Shown here: in pieces, positions 9,276 through 17,680 of the stretch
Layout: each line of letters starts with the position of its first letter
How positions within the stretch are numbered: position 1 is the first letter of the stretch
DNA from: Roseateles sp. XES5
GTDB taxonomy: Bacteria; Pseudomonadota; Alphaproteobacteria; Rhizobiales; Rhizobiaceae
Reading direction: 5' to 3'
Length of the DNA: 64,000 nucleotides
Assembly (NCBI RefSeq): GCF_020535545.1
Contig: NZ_CP084752.1
Coordinates: 1,843,501 to 1,907,500, forward strand
Made by a program: the position numbers and the translations under genes
Notes under the pieces: model-generated
What the model was told of the DNA's origin: nothing
Databases searched by the model: none
What the model saw: the letters and a program-made list of their open reading frames with translations, nothing else

Positions 9276-10706
9276 ATGAAGTCTACTGAACAACGGCCGG
9301 ACGCCGACGCTTTGTCCTTTTTGAAGATAGGGGCACTGCGGTTGTACTTGATGCTCGCTCGCTTTGCACAGAAGCAGAGGCTTCAGTTCGCTCGGCGTAT
9401 CCGTTTGTTTTCAGCGGACGGCCGCGAATTCAACCGTGCGGTTGGAGCGGCGCGCAGGCAGCATATCTCCGGTAACTTGACGGGGGCGCTCGCTCTTTGG
9501 GAGGGCGTGCGGGAACGCTGGCCGGAGGATGTGACGGCCTATATGATGATCTCATCCTGCGCTCGCCAGCTGGGGCAGATCGATCGTGCCGAAGCGGTGA
9601 CGGTCGAAGGCTTGCAGCGTTTTCCCACGGAGCCCAACCTTGTTGCCGAGACCGCGCAGAATCTGCAGGCGCGGGGCGATTGGGTCGGTAGTGTGGCGAT
9701 GTGGGAGCGCATTATCGATCGCAATTACGCTCAGCCTGTCTGGCTGCATATCTACTGCTATGCGCTGCTAGTCTGCGGCGAGTATGACAGGCTCGAGGCA
9801 GCCCTGAATAGGTTCTGTGCCCTTTATCCGAAGGACAGTAGCTTCCTTAGCCTTGAAGCCATGTTGGCCGGTGAACGGGAAGATTGGGAAACGGCCGTCC
9901 GGCTATGGCAAGTGTTTCGCGAGACCTTTCCCAATGAGCGGGTTGGCTGGGAGCATTATGGTCGCGCGCATCAGGAACTAGAATATGCGCGCCTGGCCGA
10001 ACGCGGCAACGACCGCTCGGTAGCGCCGATGGAGCAGGTCAAGGTCGATATCCTGGATGACGAGGAGGCGCGCCAGCTTCTGATCGGCTTCGAGGGGCTG
10101 GGCAGCGACTGCGAATTTGGCCTCGCGCAGCGTCGTTTCGGCGCCGAACCGCTGAGCTTGCTGCGCTTCAACGCGGTGACCTTCGGCGGTCTTATGACGG
10201 GTCTCGCCATGCGCTTTGAAGGCATGGGCCTGCAGGAAAACACCGAAATGATCACGCTTGCGAACGGCGAGTACTTCGTGCGCGATCGTCGTTGGGGCCT
10301 CGGCATGCACACGTTCAAGTTCGTCGGGCAGATCGACGGCGATCTTCTTTTCCGCAAGTTCTGCGAACGGGTCGTTTTCCTTCGCGACAAGCTGCTTTCC
10401 GACCTTGGCGAGGGACGCAAGGTTTTCGTTTTCTTTGCGCCCGGGCTTGCGCTCAGCGACGTGAAGATGCTGCATGCGGCGTTGCGGGAGGTCGGGCCGG
10501 TCAAACTGCTGCACGTCACCACGGCGGATGCGGCCCTGGCGCAGGGGCTTGCGGCCGAAGGTGGCGGGATCGATGTCGTTGCACCGGACCTTTACATCGG
10601 CTATCTCAGCCGGACCGGCCGAACGGCGACCGGTGCTTGGGACATAGCCTTCGACGACTGGCTCACCGTCTGCCGCAAGGTCAGAACGGCAGTCGACGGC
10701 GGCTGA
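9276..10706 (+). CDS. TPR protein with a conserved C-terminal domain, polysaccharide locus
   Basis: A 476-residue protein with no signal peptide. Roughly residues 45-240 look like tetratricopeptide helices (ALWEGVRERWPEDVTAYM, AVTVEGLQRFPTEPNLVA, AVRLWQVFRETFPNERVGW). From about 265 comes a separate domain opening IGFEGLGSDCEFGLAQRRFG and containing HTFKF and FFAPGLALSDVKML. Its conserved Cys (about 279) and His (about 345) recall the layout of papain-like DUF1796 proteins, but this is only a resemblance. It is the first gene of a co-directional run through two glycosyltransferases, so a role in glycan assembly is inferred. An ATG at 9264 is in frame but has worse ribosome-site spacing. Confidence 0.75.
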   Translation: MKSTEQRPDADALSFLKIGALRLYLMLARFAQKQRLQFARRIRLFSADGREFNRAVGAARRQHISGNLTGALALWEGVRERWPEDVTAYMMISSCARQLGQIDRAEAVTVEGLQRFPTEPNLVAETAQNLQARGDWVGSVAMWERIIDRNYAQPVWLHIYCYALLVCGEYDRLEAALNRFCALYPKDSSFLSLEAMLAGEREDWETAVRLWQVFRETFPNERVGWEHYGRAHQELEYARLAERGNDRSVAPMEQVKVDILDDEEARQLLIGFEGLGSDCEFGLAQRRFGAEPLSLLRFNAVTFGGLMTGLAMRFEGMGLQENTEMITLANGEYFVRDRRWGLGMHTFKFVGQIDGDLLFRKFCERVVFLRDKLLSDLGEGRKVFVFFAPGLALSDVKMLHAALREVGPVKLLHVTTADAALAQGLAAEGGGIDVVAPDLYIGYLSRTGRTATGAWDIAFDDWLTVCRKVRTAVDGG

Positions 10707-10727
10707 AAGACCGGAAGCGGAGAAGTG

Positions 10728-11573
10728 ATGATGAGTGGCAGAGGGAAGCGTTGGCGTTCTCTTTTCAAGAGACAGGAGCGGCAGGCCTCGCCACAACAGG
10801 AAATCCTAGCTTTCGACAGCTATGAAACGCGCGCGCCATCGGCGCAGAACTGCGTCGATGTCATTCCCGGCTGGAACACGCGTTTTCCTGACGAGATCGG
10901 TGTCGTCGCCGGCAACGTGATCGACTTCACCGACGAGCGAATCATCTGGGCACTTGAACGCTTCGGCGATGTGCGCGATCGCAACGTGCTGGAGATCGGC
11001 CCGATGGAAGGGGCGCATTCCGCTCTGCTGGAGCGGCACGGCGCCAATGTTACTGCGGTCGAGGCCAGCAAGAACGCCTTCCTCAAATGTCTGATCACCA
11101 AGGAGATCGCCGGGTTGAAGCGTACGCGCTTCCTGCTCGGCGACTGTGTTCCCTTCCTGGAGGAGAACCAGACGCGCTACGACCTCATCGTTGCGAGCGG
11201 CGTGCTCTACCATATGCGCGACCCGCTTCGCTTCCTGCAAGCCGTCGCCAGCCGGACCGATACGCTTTATCTCTGGACGAGCTGCATCGATGAGGCGGCG
11301 AAGGTCGAGACGGCCGAGACCGAAGTTTACAGGCGCGAGCGCGAGGATGTTGCGTTCCGCGATCACCCGGTAACGCTCTATCGTCGGGGCTATCTCGGTG
11401 CGGAGCACACGGCGAAATTCTGTGGCGGCATTTTCGACGATCCGCGCTGGATGGACCGTTCGAGCTTGCTCGATACATTGCGGCTCCTCGGCTTCACGTC
11501 GATCGAAATCGCGCATGAGGCGAAGCCGCTCCCGCTGGAGCCGTGCCTCTCCATCTTTGCCCGAAAGGGATAA
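10728..11573 (+). CDS. SAM-dependent class I methyltransferase
   Basis: About 281 residues with a Rossmann-type methyltransferase core. Motif I is VLEIGPMEGAHSALLERHGA, followed by the acidic VTAVEASKNAF, and motif IV is YDLIVASGVLYHMRDPLRFL. The likely role is methylation of a sugar or acyl group of the exported polysaccharide, inferred from its place between the TPR protein and the FkbH gene. Three in-frame start codons stand in a row (GTG 10725, ATG 10728, ATG 10731) after a GGAG site, so the exact start is uncertain. Its stop lies two bases before the FkbH start, consistent with one operon. Confidence 0.82.
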   Translation: MMSGRGKRWRSLFKRQERQASPQQEILAFDSYETRAPSAQNCVDVIPGWNTRFPDEIGVVAGNVIDFTDERIIWALERFGDVRDRNVLEIGPMEGAHSALLERHGANVTAVEASKNAFLKCLITKEIAGLKRTRFLLGDCVPFLEENQTRYDLIVASGVLYHMRDPLRFLQAVASRTDTLYLWTSCIDEAAKVETAETEVYRREREDVAFRDHPVTLYRRGYLGAEHTAKFCGGIFDDPRWMDRSSLLDTLRLLGFTSIEIAHEAKPLPLEPCLSIFARKG

Positions 11574-11575
11574 GC

Positions 11576-13483
11576 ATGGCTCTCAGCCCCGATCTTTACT
11601 TCCTGCCGGCCGTTCCGGAGGATTGGCGCATGCGCCTCAGAGCGCTCGCTGCGGCCCAGGCTTCGCCCGAGGCCTGGGCGGAGAGTATCGCGCTTGCCGG
11701 CTTCGCGCTGAACTTCACCCAGGCGAGTGCGCTCGACACTATCGTGCACCGGCTTTTCACCACGGTGCCGGAAGACCTCCTGTCCACCACGCCCGAGCGG
11801 CTTGCCGTCCTTTCCTCCGCGACGACGACGCACCTCCTGCCGTCGTTGCGTGTTTCGGCCCTGCGTCGTGGAATCTGGCTGGACACATGGGAGAACGACT
11901 ACGGGCTATACCATCAGGCGGTCCTCGACCGTGACACGCCGCTCGAGGCTTTCGCGCCGACTGCCGTACTCTTCAGCCTCGATGCCGAACATGCAACACG
12001 CGGGATCAGTGCATGCCGCGTCCTCACCGAGGCGGAGCAGCAGAAGGAAAGCCTTCTCGCCATGTTGGAGGCACTGTGGGCGCGTAGCGTGGAACGCTTC
12101 GGCGCGCAGGTCCTGCAGCAGACGCTTCTGCCGCGCCTGCCCGAAACGCTCGGCGGCAACGAACACTGCAATCCAGGTTCTGCCGCGGCGCATCTGCGGG
12201 CGATCAACGAAGCCCTGAGGCCGCGCACCGCTGCGGCCGGCGTCGGCCTCGTCGGTCTCGATGTGCGTGCGGCCACGGACGGGCTTGCTGCCTGGTTCAA
12301 TCCGGCGCTCTGGTTCAAGTCCAAGCAGGAGATCAACCCCGCCGCCGCGCCGATGTTCGGTGAATTGCCGTTGCGCCAGATCGCGGCTCGCAAGGGCAAG
12401 GTCGCCAAATGCTGCGTGCTCGATCTCGACAACACGCTCTGGGGTGGGGTCGTCGGCGATCATGGGATAAATGGTATCGTCGTGGGGCAGGGATCGGCGG
12501 AAGCGGAGTCGTTCTCGGCCATCCAGGCCTATGCCGCCAGCCTTCGCCGGCGTGGCATCCTCCTTGCTGTCTGCTCGAAGAACGACGAGTCCGTCGCCCG
12601 CCGCGCTTTCGAGGAAAACCCCAACATGACGCTCAAGGCTGGTGATTTCGCCGCCTTCGTCGCCAATTGGGAGGACAAGCCGTCCAATCTGCGCCGTATT
12701 GCGCGGGAGCTCAATATCGGCCTCGATTCCCTCGTTTTCGTCGATGACAATCCGTTCGAGCGCGACTTGGTCCGCCAGACCCTGCCGATGGTTTTCGTGC
12801 CGGAATTGCCCGAGGAGCCGGCGCTGATTCCGGCGGCGCTCTCGGATGCGGGCTGCTTCGAGAGCCTGGCGTTGACGGTCGAGGATTTCGATCGCGCAGG
12901 CCTCTATGCGCCGGAACGGCGCATGCCGGACCTCACGGATCCCTCGACGGACCTGCCAGCCTATCTCGCGTCTCTCGGCATGACAATGAAATGGGGGAAC
13001 GTCGACGACGCCTCGCGCGCCCGCGTCACCCAGCTCATCAACAAGACCAACCAGTTCAACGTCACCACCCGCCGCTATACCGAAGCACAGGTCAAGGCGA
13101 TGGAAGCCGACGAGACGGGTTTCTGCCTGCATTTCCGGCTTCTCGACAGGTTCGGCGACAACGGCTTGATCGGCGTCGTCATCGGCCGCCTCGGCGCGGC
13201 TGCTACCATCGAGATCGACAGCTGGCTGATGAGTTGCCGCGTCCTTGGCAGGCAGGTCGAGGAAGCCATGTTGAACGTCGTCGTCGCCGAGGCTGCTGCC
13301 CGCCGTGCGCGAAGAGTCGTCGGCGTCTACCTGCCGACGGAGCGCAACGGCATGGTGGCGGAACTCTATCCGCGGCTCGGTTTCGCCCCGCTTTCGGCCG
13401 ATGAGACCGGCAGGACATTCGTGCTCGAACTCGATGCCTTCACCCCGCATACACCGCCCATCCAAGCCGAGAGGATCGCATGA
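11576..13483 (+). CDS. FkbH-like HAD-superfamily enzyme (glyceryl-ACP synthase type)
   Basis: A 635-residue FkbH-family protein. The N-terminal part (about 1-250) resembles the SGNH-like half of the family. The HAD core has DLDNTLWGG at 283-291, VCSKNDESVA and FVDDNPFERDLV. The C-terminal acyltransferase-like part contains LINKTNQFNVTTRRY. FkbH proteins in polyketide pathways take 1,3-bisphosphoglycerate, dephosphorylate it and load the glyceryl unit on an acyl carrier protein. The next gene, overlapping by four bases, encodes such a carrier, which strongly supports that chemistry here. ATG 11576 is chosen because it follows a purine-rich site two bases after the previous stop. Use in a glycan locus rather than a polyketide cluster is notable. 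Confidence 0.9.
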   Translation: MALSPDLYFLPAVPEDWRMRLRALAAAQASPEAWAESIALAGFALNFTQASALDTIVHRLFTTVPEDLLSTTPERLAVLSSATTTHLLPSLRVSALRRGIWLDTWENDYGLYHQAVLDRDTPLEAFAPTAVLFSLDAEHATRGISACRVLTEAEQQKESLLAMLEALWARSVERFGAQVLQQTLLPRLPETLGGNEHCNPGSAAAHLRAINEALRPRTAAAGVGLVGLDVRAATDGLAAWFNPALWFKSKQEINPAAAPMFGELPLRQIAARKGKVAKCCVLDLDNTLWGGVVGDHGINGIVVGQGSAEAESFSAIQAYAASLRRRGILLAVCSKNDESVARRAFEENPNMTLKAGDFAAFVANWEDKPSNLRRIARELNIGLDSLVFVDDNPFERDLVRQTLPMVFVPELPEEPALIPAALSDAGCFESLALTVEDFDRAGLYAPERRMPDLTDPSTDLPAYLASLGMTMKWGNVDDASRARVTQLINKTNQFNVTTRRYTEAQVKAMEADETGFCLHFRLLDRFGDNGLIGVVIGRLGAAATIEIDSWLMSCRVLGRQVEEAMLNVVVAEAAARRARRVVGVYLPTERNGMVAELYPRLGFAPLSADETGRTFVLELDAFTPHTPPIQAERIA

Positions 13484-13734
13484 TCGCAGAAGACAGAATT
13501 CACGCCGTTCTGGCCGACATTTTCTCCGACGTTTTCCTGCGTGACGATATCGTCATCTCGAATGCGTTGTCGGCCCGCGATGTCGAGGAATGGGACTCCT
13601 TCAAGCATATCGAGATCATCATGGCGAGCGAGGCGGCCTTTGGTGTAAAGTTCACCTCGGCCGAACTCGACAGGCTCTCGACGCTCGGCGATATGGTGAA
13701 GATCATCGCCGAACGCGGCAAACTGCCGGACTGA
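13480..13734 (+). CDS. acyl carrier protein
   Basis: An 84-residue acidic four-helix carrier protein. Ser40 in EWDSFKHIEII is the expected 4'-phosphopantetheine attachment site, with Trp-Asp before it as in many stand-alone carriers. Its ATG overlaps the FkbH stop (ATGA), so translation is probably coupled. It is not the housekeeping AcpP, whose motif is DSLD followed by a more acidic helix. The predicted role is to hold the glyceryl or acyl unit made by the FkbH enzyme for processing by the MaoC/SDR protein downstream. Confidence 0.9.
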   Translation: MIAEDRIHAVLADIFSDVFLRDDIVISNALSARDVEEWDSFKHIEIIMASEAAFGVKFTSAELDRLSTLGDMVKIIAERGKLPD

Positions 13735-13754
13735 GATCCGCCCCGGAGGCGTCC

Positions 13755-15188
13755 ATGACGGCCGATATCCTCGCCCAGCGCACCTTTACGCTGGAAGATC
13801 AACAGATTTTCGCGCGCCTGACGGGCGATGCCAACCCGATCCATGTGGATCCGCTCGCCGCCCGGCGCAGCCTTGCCGGCGCACCGCTGGTGCATGGCGT
13901 GCACCTTCTCGTCTGGGGGCTCGATGCGCTGTGCCGGCATCTGGAACCATCGGTTACCCTCTGTTCCCTGCGGGTCAATTTCGAGAAGATGGTCCCGATT
14001 GGCACGCGGGTGGAAGCCGTACTCGCCGACCGGAAGGCCGATCGCGTCCGGCTGGAAATCCGGCTCGATGGCCGGCCGGCCGCCGTGGTCCTCGTCGGCC
14101 TTTCCACACCCGCGCAGCGCCAGCCGGTATTCCTGCATGGGCAGGCCTTCACTCCCTCGCAGCCGCTGTCGCTTTCCCTTGCCGAGATGGCGGCGCTTGC
14201 CGGCCATGTCGTTCCGAGGCCGGAGGCGGCTGCACTTGCCGGCCTTTTTCCTGCACTCGCTTCCCGGATCGGGCAACGGCGGATCATCGGCCTGGCCGCC
14301 GCCACCTTCCTCGTCGGCATGGTGTGCCCCGGCCTGCATTCGATTTTCCGCAGCCTTGATCTTGCCGCGGCCGAAGAGGCTGCGGTCGACGAGGCGTTGC
14401 ACTTTGCTGTTTCCTCCCTTGACGAGCGCTTCCGTATGGTGCGGATAGCCCTATCGGGGGCGGGTTGGACGGGGCGTATCGACGCGCATATCCGCCCGGA
14501 GCCTGTGGTTCAGCCCGCAATGCCAGAGATTGCCGCTCGTATCGGCGCGACAGCCTTCGCGGGTGTTCAGGCGCTTGTCGTGGGCGGATCGCGTGGTCTC
14601 GGCGAAACGCTGGCGAAGGTTCTTGCCGCAGGATCGGCGGAAGTGGCGATCACCTACCGCACCGGGAAGGACGATGCGGAACGGGTTGCGCGTGAAATCC
14701 GCGAAACCGGCGGCCGTTGCCATGTCCTTGCCTATGATGTGACCGCTGGCGTTGCGGAGGGGCTGCGGATCGCCGGCTTTTCGCCGAACCAGCTCTACTA
14801 TCTCGCAACCCCCACCATCCGGCCCGGCAACAGCGCCTACAATGCGGCGCGCTTTGTCGAATATGCCGCCTTCTACGTCGATGGTTTTGCGCGGGTGGTC
14901 GAGATGGTCGCTGCGAGCGCGGACGAAAAACTTGACGTGTTCTATCCATCGACCGTGTTCATCGAGGATGCGCCGACAGGGTTTGCGGAATATGCGATGG
15001 CCAAGGCAGCCGGTGAGCTTCTCTGCCGTGAATTCCAGTCGCGCGGGATCGTGCGGAAGGTGCTGGTGGAGCGCCTTCCACGCCTGCTGACCGACCAGAC
15101 GCGAACACTCGCGGAAGAGAACTTTCCCGACACGGTCGATGTCCTCGCCGGCATTGCCATGAAAATGCACAGGGGCGCGACAGAGTAG
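13755..15188 (+). CDS. MaoC-like hydratase / short-chain dehydrogenase fusion
   Basis: A 477-residue fusion. The N-terminal hot-dog domain carries the MaoC motif LTGDANPIHVD with the catalytic pair Asp25 and His30, and a second hot-dog-like segment runs to about 250. The C-terminal half (about 270-477) is a short-chain dehydrogenase with the nucleotide motif VVGGSRGLGE and YAMAK (Tyr413, Lys417). Together these suit hydration or dehydration and ketoreduction of an acyl-thioester on the carrier protein encoded 21 bases upstream. No ketosynthase gene is seen nearby, so chain elongation would need partners from elsewhere. ATG 13755 follows a GGAGG site; longer starts would overlap the carrier gene. 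Confidence 0.85.
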   Translation: MTADILAQRTFTLEDQQIFARLTGDANPIHVDPLAARRSLAGAPLVHGVHLLVWGLDALCRHLEPSVTLCSLRVNFEKMVPIGTRVEAVLADRKADRVRLEIRLDGRPAAVVLVGLSTPAQRQPVFLHGQAFTPSQPLSLSLAEMAALAGHVVPRPEAAALAGLFPALASRIGQRRIIGLAAATFLVGMVCPGLHSIFRSLDLAAAEEAAVDEALHFAVSSLDERFRMVRIALSGAGWTGRIDAHIRPEPVVQPAMPEIAARIGATAFAGVQALVVGGSRGLGETLAKVLAAGSAEVAITYRTGKDDAERVAREIRETGGRCHVLAYDVTAGVAEGLRIAGFSPNQLYYLATPTIRPGNSAYNAARFVEYAAFYVDGFARVVEMVAASADEKLDVFYPSTVFIEDAPTGFAEYAMAKAAGELLCREFQSRGIVRKVLVERLPRLLTDQTRTLAEENFPDTVDVLAGIAMKMHRGATE

Positions 15189-15348
15189 AGGCCGGCCCAG
15201 CAGCCAATTGCCGTTCGTCCGGGGTTGTCGCTTTACGGGCGTTGCGGTTATACAGAGCCACCAATGCGCCGCAGGCCGAACCTGCACGCGGTCCGGGCGG
15301 GTTTGCCTTTGCCAAGCATGTCAATGGGTTGCGATCTTGCTCTTCAAC

Positions 15349-16398
15349 ATGGAATGTGATCACGGAAACCTCATCGAGGGATACATGATCCCCGACGGTT
15401 TTTCCGACGAGGCCAGCGTTGTCGTTACGCGCGATGACGGCACGGCTATGTCGTTTCCGTGCGACCAGTTGCGCCTCGGCGTCATGCAGGCCGGCCGTCA
15501 CGCCACCGGCATGGTGGGCTTCCGGGTCGACGAGGAGCGGATGCCGGATCTGGCCTCGCAGCGCCGGCTGGTGATCCAGGACGCCAAGACGGGCCTGCTC
15601 ATCTATCGTCGGCCGCCGGTAGACGAGCCGGTGCCGCACAAGCTCCTCCGTCTGGAGCTGAATATCGTGCCGATGCTGAAGTTCGATGCGTATTGCGGCC
15701 GGCATTTCCAGTATGCGATCTCAGCCGTCGAGCGCTTCGGGCACGAGACGACCATGCAGGCCTTCCATCTCAACGCGGAGAGATCGGTCTATATCAGTGG
15801 TCGGCTTCTGCTGCGCAATTACGAGGACTTCCTCGACAAGGGCTTTCAGGCCATCGCCGACATTCCCAACCCCTACTACGAGATGGCATGCCGGCTCTTC
15901 ATTCTGAAGCGCCTTGCCAAAGGACCGGTGACGTTCCTCGGCGACCGCGACCGACTTATCCTCGCCCCGGCGGCCGAGCACTTTGCCGAGGTCAACCTCG
16001 AGGATGAGAAGGCCATCAGGCGTGCCTTAAAAAAGTCGCCAGACAAGGTGAGAAGCGTCTTGATATCGCCCATCACGCGCCAGCTTGTTTGCACCTATCC
16101 GGAACAGCGGGTGACGCGGCGGGATGTTGCGGCGGCGATCAGCACCCTGTCGCGTTTCGTGGTCGTCGGTCATGGAAACGATCATGCGCATTTCCAACAG
16201 GCTGTCGGGGAATTGTTGTCGCTTCCACCCATGAACATTCCGATCATTCCACCGCATTCGGTGCTTGAGGAACTTGCTGGACGACTGCGCGAGATGCCGA
16301 TCGCCGAGCAGATGCTGGAAGAAGACCTGATCTTCGATCACTACGTTCGCCAGGCCGTCGCGCCGCGCGCCGGACGCCAAGGCAAGGCGCAACAATGA
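15349..16398 (+). CDS. conserved protein of the capsule export operon, function unknown
   Basis: A 349-residue protein without signal peptide or clear membrane helices. An N-terminal beta-rich part (MIPDGFSDEASVVVTRDDG, FRVDEERMPDL) resembles a small sensor or binding domain. A helical middle (FDAYCGRHFQYAISAVERFG, YEDFLDKGFQAIADIPNPYY) follows, then a C-terminal segment with VVVGHGNDHAHFQQAVGELL. I do not recognise the family. Its stop overlaps the start of the first KpsE-like gene by four bases, so it is probably translated with the exporter and may be an export or attachment factor. The start at 15349 is preferred over an upstream frame that begins with unconserved Cys-rich sequence. Confidence 0.7.
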   Translation: MECDHGNLIEGYMIPDGFSDEASVVVTRDDGTAMSFPCDQLRLGVMQAGRHATGMVGFRVDEERMPDLASQRRLVIQDAKTGLLIYRRPPVDEPVPHKLLRLELNIVPMLKFDAYCGRHFQYAISAVERFGHETTMQAFHLNAERSVYISGRLLLRNYEDFLDKGFQAIADIPNPYYEMACRLFILKRLAKGPVTFLGDRDRLILAPAAEHFAEVNLEDEKAIRRALKKSPDKVRSVLISPITRQLVCTYPEQRVTRRDVAAAISTLSRFVVVGHGNDHAHFQQAVGELLSLPPMNIPIIPPHSVLEELAGRLREMPIAEQMLEEDLIFDHYVRQAVAPRAGRQGKAQQ

Positions 16399-17672
16399 CG
16401 AACACGATCGAGACCCGAACCATCGAAAAGTCCGCGGATGCGGAGATTCTCTACGGCGAAATTCGCGAGAATAACCGCCGGGGCGGATGGATGCGCCTTT
16501 ACGATGCCGGCAAGCGCCATCTGTCACGGCGAAGCGAGCCGGAGATCGAGCACGAGGCGGCGAACGAAGCCGAGACGAAGGCCGGAGGCGGTCCGCCGTG
16601 GATGCTCCTGTCCTTCCTTTTGATGGTGATCGTCCCATTCCTGGCTGCGCTGGTCTATTTCGTCTTCATCGCGTCCGACCAGTACACGGCCGAAGCGCGT
16701 TTTGCGGTCCGCTCGATGGCGGACGACGGGTCGGAGGAGAAGCTCGACGCGGGTGTCATGAACATGCAATCCGCCACACAGGATGCCTTCGTCGTTACGA
16801 GCTTCATCCATTCGTCGGAAATCCTGAAGCGCCTGGAGGGCAAAGTCGATTATCGCGCGATCTTCCAGAATTCGGATGCGGATTTCGTGGCCCGGTTCGA
16901 TGAGGCCGATTCCACCGAAGCCTTCCTGAAGTACTGGGGGAAGCATGTTTCGGCCTATATCGACGGTCCCTCGGGTATCGTTACGCTGAAAGTCCAGACC
17001 TTCACGCCGGGCGATTCAGTCAAGCTCGCCCAGGCCATCCTCGACGAGAGCGAGAAGTTGGTGAACGAGCTGACGGTTCGCGCGCGAGAAGACATGATGG
17101 CCAGCTTCCGCAAGGAGGTCGAAAGGACAGACCACCTCTACCAGGAGGCTCTGGCGAAGCTCAAAAAGTTCCAGCAGCAATTCGGTCTTTTGAGCCCGGA
17201 AGAGCAGGCAAAGCAGAAGAGCGTGCTGATGACGGGACTTCTGGCCAACAAGATGGAGATCGAAAGCCAGCTCTTCGTGGCACGTCAGGCGAACAAGACG
17301 GATTCTCCGCGCTATCGCCAGCTCGTCCTCGCCCAGCAGAGTCTCGACCAGCAGATCGAAAAGATGGGCGCGCAGCTGACGGGTGATGCCGACGCTTCGC
17401 TGGCCAGCGTGATCACCGGCTTTTCGGCAGTCGAGACGGATCGCCTGGTCGCCGAAAAACTTTACGAAGCTGCGCGGCGCAACTACGATCAGGCCTTTGC
17501 GGCCGCGGTGCGCAAGGCGCTTTACCTGACGGTTTTCGTTCATCCGGCCCTGCCGGAGGAAGCGCTCTATCCGCGGCGCCTGCTGTCACCCGTCCTGATC
17601 TTTCTCGGCTTCCTGGTTGCCTGGGCCACGCTGGCGCTCGCCTGGGCGTCGGTCGAGGATCATCGGCTATAG
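16395..17672 (+). CDS. kpsE: KpsE-like capsule export inner-membrane protein (first copy)
   Basis: A 425-residue protein of the polysaccharide co-polymerase/KpsE family, which couples the inner-membrane ABC exporter to the outer-membrane channel. It has an N-terminal cytoplasmic region, TM1 (WMLLSFLLMVIVPFLAALVYFVF) at about 69-91, a long periplasmic coiled-coil domain, and TM2 (LLSPVLIFLGFLVAWATLALAW) near the C-terminus, preceded by the family motif PALPEEALYPRR. Its start overlaps the unknown gene by four bases and the ATPase gene follows nine bases later. A second KpsE-like gene lies on the other side of kpsT, which is unusual. In rhizobia the equivalent K-antigen gene is called rkpR. Confidence 0.88.
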   Translation: MTNTIETRTIEKSADAEILYGEIRENNRRGGWMRLYDAGKRHLSRRSEPEIEHEAANEAETKAGGGPPWMLLSFLLMVIVPFLAALVYFVFIASDQYTAEARFAVRSMADDGSEEKLDAGVMNMQSATQDAFVVTSFIHSSEILKRLEGKVDYRAIFQNSDADFVARFDEADSTEAFLKYWGKHVSAYIDGPSGIVTLKVQTFTPGDSVKLAQAILDESEKLVNELTVRAREDMMASFRKEVERTDHLYQEALAKLKKFQQQFGLLSPEEQAKQKSVLMTGLLANKMEIESQLFVARQANKTDSPRYRQLVLAQQSLDQQIEKMGAQLTGDADASLASVITGFSAVETDRLVAEKLYEAARRNYDQAFAAAVRKALYLTVFVHPALPEEALYPRRLLSPVLIFLGFLVAWATLALAWASVEDHRL

Positions 17673-17680
17673 GTCCCGAC

